17,720 nt of DNA, from positions 1-17,720 of the forward strand of contig JADIND010000049.1 in assembly GCA_017694215.1 (NCBI GenBank). Direction: 5' to 3'. The position numbers were made by a program, and so were the translations under genes. This DNA is from Candidatus Scatousia excrementipullorum. GTDB lineage: Bacteria > Cyanobacteriota > Vampirovibrionia > Gastranaerophilales > Gastranaerophilaceae. Shown here one piece after another: positions 14,592 to 17,720 of this stretch. Under the pieces are notes generated by a model. The model was given only the letters and a program-made list of their open reading frames with translations, searched no databases and was not told the DNA's origin. Positions within the stretch are counted from its first letter, which is position 1. Each line of letters starts with the position of its first letter.

Positions 14592-14625
14592 AAAAAAGAG
14601 AGGAATAAACCTCTCTTTCTTTTTA
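14592..14625 (-). terminator. intrinsic terminator of the cysteine protease gene
   Basis: On the minus strand AAAGAGAGG (from 14610-14618) pairs with CCTCTCTTT (from 14595-14603) around a six-base loop, followed by further T. It begins right at the stop codon of the 14623-16776 gene. Confidence 0.75.
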
Positions 14626-16776
14626 TATGTCATCGAAATCCGGAAGGTTAATCTCTGTACCTGCATCCAGATACATCTCTCCGTTTTCTGTTTTTACGGC
14701 ATCTGGGTTAAGCTCTCTTAGTGCATTCAGAATTTTTTGGACATTCGCCTTAGATGGAGTGATTCCGTGTTGTGCAATATATCTGTGAGCAAAGGAAATT
14801 AAATTTTCTCTTTGTTCTGATGTTAAAACCGGCCTTGAAGGCTGTTGAGAATTTATGCGTGACAGCAGTGATTGTATTTTTCCGCCGGTGTCATTAGAAT
14901 TATTTTGATTGCTTTGTGCTTGTTCCTGCGGGTTAAGTTCTATACAGGTAACCAGTGTTGCAGCTTTCTTAAATTCATCTATCGTCATGGTAATATTTGT
15001 ATCAGGATCCCACGGGTTAGAAAGGACAACTTCATCATCAGTAACTTTTACTATTGTAAGAGCATGCCCGCCGCCGCTAATTACCTGACCATTCACTTCC
15101 TGTGAAGACACTGTAAATCCTGCGGTGGCTGCATAGTTATCTATTTTACCATCGCGGGAATCTTCTCTTAAATCAGCAAGCATTCCGTCAACATCATTGT
15201 TTGGTTTATTATTAACCATAACAGCCATTGCTTTATCGTTAAAATCACTGTCAAGATTACCTGATTCATCAGTAACATGCATATTCATATCTGCATCAAT
15301 ATAACAGGTAGGTGCTTTTTGCGGATGCGGAGGTATATATGTATCGGATTGACGTCCGGTTAATATAAAGGTTGCTTCCGCAGCATTGCCGCCGCTTAAT
15401 TTATCTTCAGAGGAGACATTCGCAATGCCGAGTCCTGCAATATACTGTGTCTTTCTGGGATTGATATTATTATCCTTTATTGTTTGAGCCACATCTTTTC
15501 TGTATTTTTCGTAGGCAATTTCATAAAGAAGAACATCTTTATCTCCTGCGGAATAGTCTTTTCCTGCACGTTTTGCAGCAGCCTCAAGTTCGGCTTCCGT
15601 CACTGTATAAGAACCTTGTATATGAACTTTGTCTGCAGGCAGTTTGCCCATATTAACTTCGCCGGTACCGTTAATAAGAGAGTCACGGGCTATTTCTGCT
15701 CCGGGGAAAGTAATTGTATAAACTTTTTCACCGTTTTCATTAACTGATTCCGTTATATTCTGGCGTAAAATCTCCTGACCTTTTTCAGTCTGGCTCAGGG
15801 CATTAATTGAGGCAAGAAGATAGCAGTCGCCTTTACCTATCTGATATGCGGTATCAAAATGTCCGTCAACTTTTGAGAAGTCATGTTTCTCTATCAAATT
15901 GCCGTTTCTATCATATTTTTCGCGGCCGATAAGAACTCCGTTTTCGTCAAATTCATTTTTAATTGTTTCTTTAACGGTTGTGCCGTCTTCTTCATAAACA
16001 ACTCTTGTTGAAGGCAGACCGCCCTGCATCCTGTTTGTCAGGTTTTCTCCTTCGTAATAATCTTTATGTAAGGCTCCTCTTCTGTAATAACTATGAGAAC
16101 GATTTTTCAGAGTTTTACCGTCTTCTTCATAATTACGAATATCTTCATATGGGTGCCCCTCTATATCAGTTCCTTTTCTGACAGTGGAAGAAAGTTTACC
16201 GTTCTCATAATTAAAATCGGTTTCAGCTTTACTTTTTAGTTTTTTTCCGCCTTTGAAGGTTGTCTGTTCTTCTTTTCGGTGTTGAATTTTTCCGTCGGAA
16301 CCGTAAAGATCTTCCCGTGTTGTTATACCACGACCGTTTACTATGGATGTTTTTGTTTTTTGAAGTTTTCCGTCATTATCATAGGTGTAAGTTGTGGTAA
16401 CGTTGTTTATCATTTTGCCGTTTTTATTTTTCACCGTTGAATTTTTACTTAGAACTTTTCCGCCCGGTCCCATTGTTACGGTTTCGGTTACTAAATTTCC
16501 GTTTTTATCCATTCGTTGAGTAACTTTTGTACCTGAACCGTCTGGATTTATATGAGTTTCGGCAGGTTTATTCGAAGAAGAAATATTATTGTTTCCGTTA
16601 TTTCTTTTGAATTTTAAAAGTGCATCTTGTATTTTGCCCTTTATAGGGTCGTTGTCTTTAAAAACACTTAAGTTAACTTGCTCGGCTGATTCCGAGATTT
16701 TACCGCTCTGTTTGCCGATTGCTGAACTTAATTTATTATACAAATCAGCATTGCTTGATGAAATTTCGTCACTCAT
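14623..16776 (-). CDS. calpain/papain-like (C2-type) cysteine protease with N-terminal repeat region
   Basis: The 717-residue product shows a complete cysteine-protease triad in calpain order. YQIGKGDCYLLASINAL has the oxyanion Gln312 six residues before Cys318, as in calpains; GGGHALTIVKV has His571; and VVLSNPWDPD has Asn587 in the family NPW context. Residues about 75-300 form a degenerate repeat of roughly 20-25 residues built on D-x-N/D-G-K/N-L followed by beta-type strands (DKNGNLVTE, YDNDGKLQK, YENGKLSS, FDENGVLIG, YDRNGNLIE). This resembles YD- or MORN-type repeats. The last 90 residues are a separate helical module ending LPDFDDI. There is no signal peptide or membrane segment. GGAGG lies 6 bases before ATG. 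The substrate is unknown. An effector aimed at another cell, or a regulated intracellular protease, are both possible. Confidence 0.85.
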   Translation of the reverse strand: MSDEISSSNADLYNKLSSAIGKQSGKISESAEQVNLSVFKDNDPIKGKIQDALLKFKRNNGNNNISSSNKPAETHINPDGSGTKVTQRMDKNGNLVTETVTMGPGGKVLSKNSTVKNKNGKMINNVTTTYTYDNDGKLQKTKTSIVNGRGITTREDLYGSDGKIQHRKEEQTTFKGGKKLKSKAETDFNYENGKLSSTVRKGTDIEGHPYEDIRNYEEDGKTLKNRSHSYYRRGALHKDYYEGENLTNRMQGGLPSTRVVYEEDGTTVKETIKNEFDENGVLIGREKYDRNGNLIEKHDFSKVDGHFDTAYQIGKGDCYLLASINALSQTEKGQEILRQNITESVNENGEKVYTITFPGAEIARDSLINGTGEVNMGKLPADKVHIQGSYTVTEAELEAAAKRAGKDYSAGDKDVLLYEIAYEKYRKDVAQTIKDNNINPRKTQYIAGLGIANVSSEDKLSGGNAAEATFILTGRQSDTYIPPHPQKAPTCYIDADMNMHVTDESGNLDSDFNDKAMAVMVNNKPNNDVDGMLADLREDSRDGKIDNYAATAGFTVSSQEVNGQVISGGGHALTIVKVTDDEVVLSNPWDPDTNITMTIDEFKKAATLVTCIELNPQEQAQSNQNNSNDTGGKIQSLLSRINSQQPSRPVLTSEQRENLISFAHRYIAQHGITPSKANVQKILNALRELNPDAVKTENGEMYLDAGTEINLPDFDDI

Positions 16777-16784
16777 TTTTTACC

Positions 16785-16801
16785 TCCGTACATACTACGG
16801 A
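16785..16801 (-). promoter_or_regulatory. small hairpin over the protease gene's ribosome binding site
   Basis: On the minus strand UCCGUA and UACGGA form a six-base stem with a five-base loop. The 3' arm runs into the GGAGG ribosome binding site of the protease gene. It could reduce translation, but the stem is short. Confidence 0.3.
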
Positions 16802-16985
16802 ATTGTTAACGGTATATTCTTATTCAAACTTTACGGGTAGCGGAGAATTTGTTACATAAATTTACTTACCGGAAAAAATTTTTATTAAAAAATTACCGTA
16901 ATTTACTATCTTATCTTAGACCTAAAGGGGATTATTTGAGCCGCAAAAAACCTTACAATTTCAGTATAAGTTTTGGAGTATTTTT

Positions 16986-17294
16986 ATGTTGACCGGAAAT
17001 AATTATCATGATTGCAACAGGTACAACCGCCTGGAAATGAAAAATGTAAACAAAGATATCGTAGCATGGCTTGAAGACATTGTAGAAGAAAATAACAGCC
17101 GTGTAGAACGCAAAGAATGGAAAAGTAAATATAACAGTTATGTTGTATATGATTACGAGCCGTTTTGTACGGACGGATTTGAGATAAATCTTGTTATAAC
17201 ATCATATGAGCAGTCATATTTGGATTTTATCAAATACCTGTATGACGAAAAAGTCAGCACGATAGAATATTTAAACAGCTGCATAAGTCAATAA
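16986..17294 (+). CDS. small acidic protein, function unknown
   Basis: The 102-residue product begins MLTGNNYHDCNRYNRLEMKN and is rich in Tyr, Asp, Glu and Asn. Residues 24-36 (DIVAWLEDIVEEN) form a likely helix, 45-75 look like alternating strands (SYVVYDYEPF, GFEINLVITSY), and 75-100 a final helix. An alpha/beta fold of this size is plausible. There is no signal peptide or membrane segment. GGAG (16975-16978) is 7 bases before ATG. It is transcribed divergently from the cysteine protease gene, 209 bases apart, and could be an inhibitor or partner of it, but nothing in the sequence proves that. Confidence 0.65.
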   Translation: MLTGNNYHDCNRYNRLEMKNVNKDIVAWLEDIVEENNSRVERKEWKSKYNSYVVYDYEPFCTDGFEINLVITSYEQSYLDFIKYLYDEKVSTIEYLNSCISQ

Positions 17295-17297
17295 AAG

Positions 17298-17318
17298 AGG
17301 CGGGGATTTACCCCGCCT
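17298..17318 (+). terminator. hairpin after the small acidic protein gene
   Basis: AGGCGGGG (17298-17305) and CCCCGCCT (17311-17318) form a strong 8-base GC stem with a five-base loop, four bases after the stop. It lacks a clear U run, so it may terminate weakly or protect the 3' end. Confidence 0.5.
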
Positions 17319-17343
17319 TACAAATAATAATAGGCAATAAAGC

Positions 17344-17391
17344 TTTATAAGGAAAGTTCCGCATATGCGGCGGATTTTTTACATCCGCCGC
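17344..17391. repeat. GC-rich hairpin repeat unit
   Basis: A CCGCATATGCGG palindrome (17359-17370) overlaps a second hairpin, GCGGCGGAT (17367-17375) with ATCCGCCGC (17383-17391). The left part matches 9861-9894, where the unit reads GTGCCGCGTATGCGGCGGAG. Confidence 0.65.
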
Positions 17392-17440
17392 TCCATATCA
17401 GCCTGTAAGCGTAGAAAAATTAGTTGAGCCTTTTTACTGG
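17392..17440 (-). repeat. partial third copy of the 175-base repeat
   Basis: This stretch matches the right-hand end of copy 1 (roughly 127-175) in inverted orientation, sharing AAGCGTAGAAAAAT and AGTTGAGCCTTTT with a handful of substitutions. The palindromic core is missing. Confidence 0.7.
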
Positions 17441-17494
17441 AGAAACTCTATTTTTCAAGCTGTTCAGGATCTTACCGCCGGTATATTTTATTAT

Positions 17495-17541
17495 GTTCAT
17501 TTCTTTCTTTTCTATTACGATGAGATAAGAAAGAAATGAAC
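17495..17541. repeat. 15-base-arm inverted repeat
   Basis: GTTCATTTCTTTCTT (17495-17509) and AAGAAAGAAATGAAC (17527-17541) are perfect inverted arms with a 17-base loop. A smaller hairpin GCAATGC-TTC-GCATTGC follows at 17570-17586. No gene is supported in 17295-17720. Confidence 0.75.
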
Positions 17542-17603
17542 CAAAGAAAGAAAAGCACGTTGAATTACAGCAATGCTTCGCATTGCACAACCGAATGGAT
17601 GAC

Positions 17604-17710
17604 GTGAAAATTTTCTGTCATCCTGAACTGGCTGCAAAATCCGTTGAGACGAAGTCGAAACGTGATTTTATGCCCCTACCTGGTGTTTCAGGATCTTAGA
17701 AAATTTTCAC
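17604..17710. repeat. 107-base element with terminal inverted repeats
   Basis: GTGAAAATTTTCT (17604-17616) and AGAAAATTTTCAC (17698-17710) are perfect 13-base inverted ends. The match resumes after three mismatches with ATCCTGAA and TTCAGGAT. The interior (about 60 bases) has no coding potential, so it looks like a miniature inverted-repeat element. Confidence 0.6.
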
Positions 17711-17720
17711 CTTTCTGCTC

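Overview
The window is AT-rich and reads cleanly with the standard bacterial code. It most resembles an uncultured gut lineage of the Vampirovibrionia/Melainabacteria (Gastranaerophilales type). I infer this from a block of proteins whose style I associate with that group: a protein starting MGMSASQARFLGLTARK, a CPHG..CPIC zinc-motif protein, a four-helix membrane protein ending NGPPFVYS, and a C2-type cysteine protease with an Asn/Gly-rich repeat region. No rRNA, tRNA, CRISPR array, transposase or phage gene was seen. Most genes lie on the minus strand.

Layout: 1-175 is one copy of a structured dispersed repeat. Bases 222-3351 carry pheT followed by a small exported SH3-like protein, transcribed leftward from a good sigma70-type promoter. 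Bases 3352-4027 are a mosaic of short hairpin repeats. Bases 4028-9505 hold five lineage-type genes of unknown function: a coiled-coil protein, a small helical protein, a four-segment membrane protein, a zinc-motif protein and an HNH-like protein. Between the last two, at about 7841-7995 on the minus strand, is a leader that resembles a compact cobalamin riboswitch. It ends in a hairpin that hides the ribosome binding site of the zinc-motif gene and is followed by six U. Bases 9506-10167 are a second repeat mosaic, including an inverted copy of the 1-175 repeat.

Bases 10168-14538 are mostly household genes: a CDF cation transporter, a divergent 55-residue LuxR-type HTH protein, an AlkD-like DNA glycosylase, ispF, an XRE regulator and speE. 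Next to the XRE gene is a pilin-like gene that has lost its N-terminal prepilin signal. Bases 14623-16776 encode a large calpain/papain-type cysteine protease behind a degenerate repeat region. A small orphan protein (16986-17294) and more hairpin repeats end the window.

The most unusual points are the riboswitch-like leader in front of genes not known to be linked to B12, an HNH-type protein whose zinc CxxC pairs are split by a roughly 285-residue insertion, the protease, and the near-identical 175-base inverted repeats bracketing about 9.4 kb. All function calls rest on reading motifs by eye; no database search was possible.
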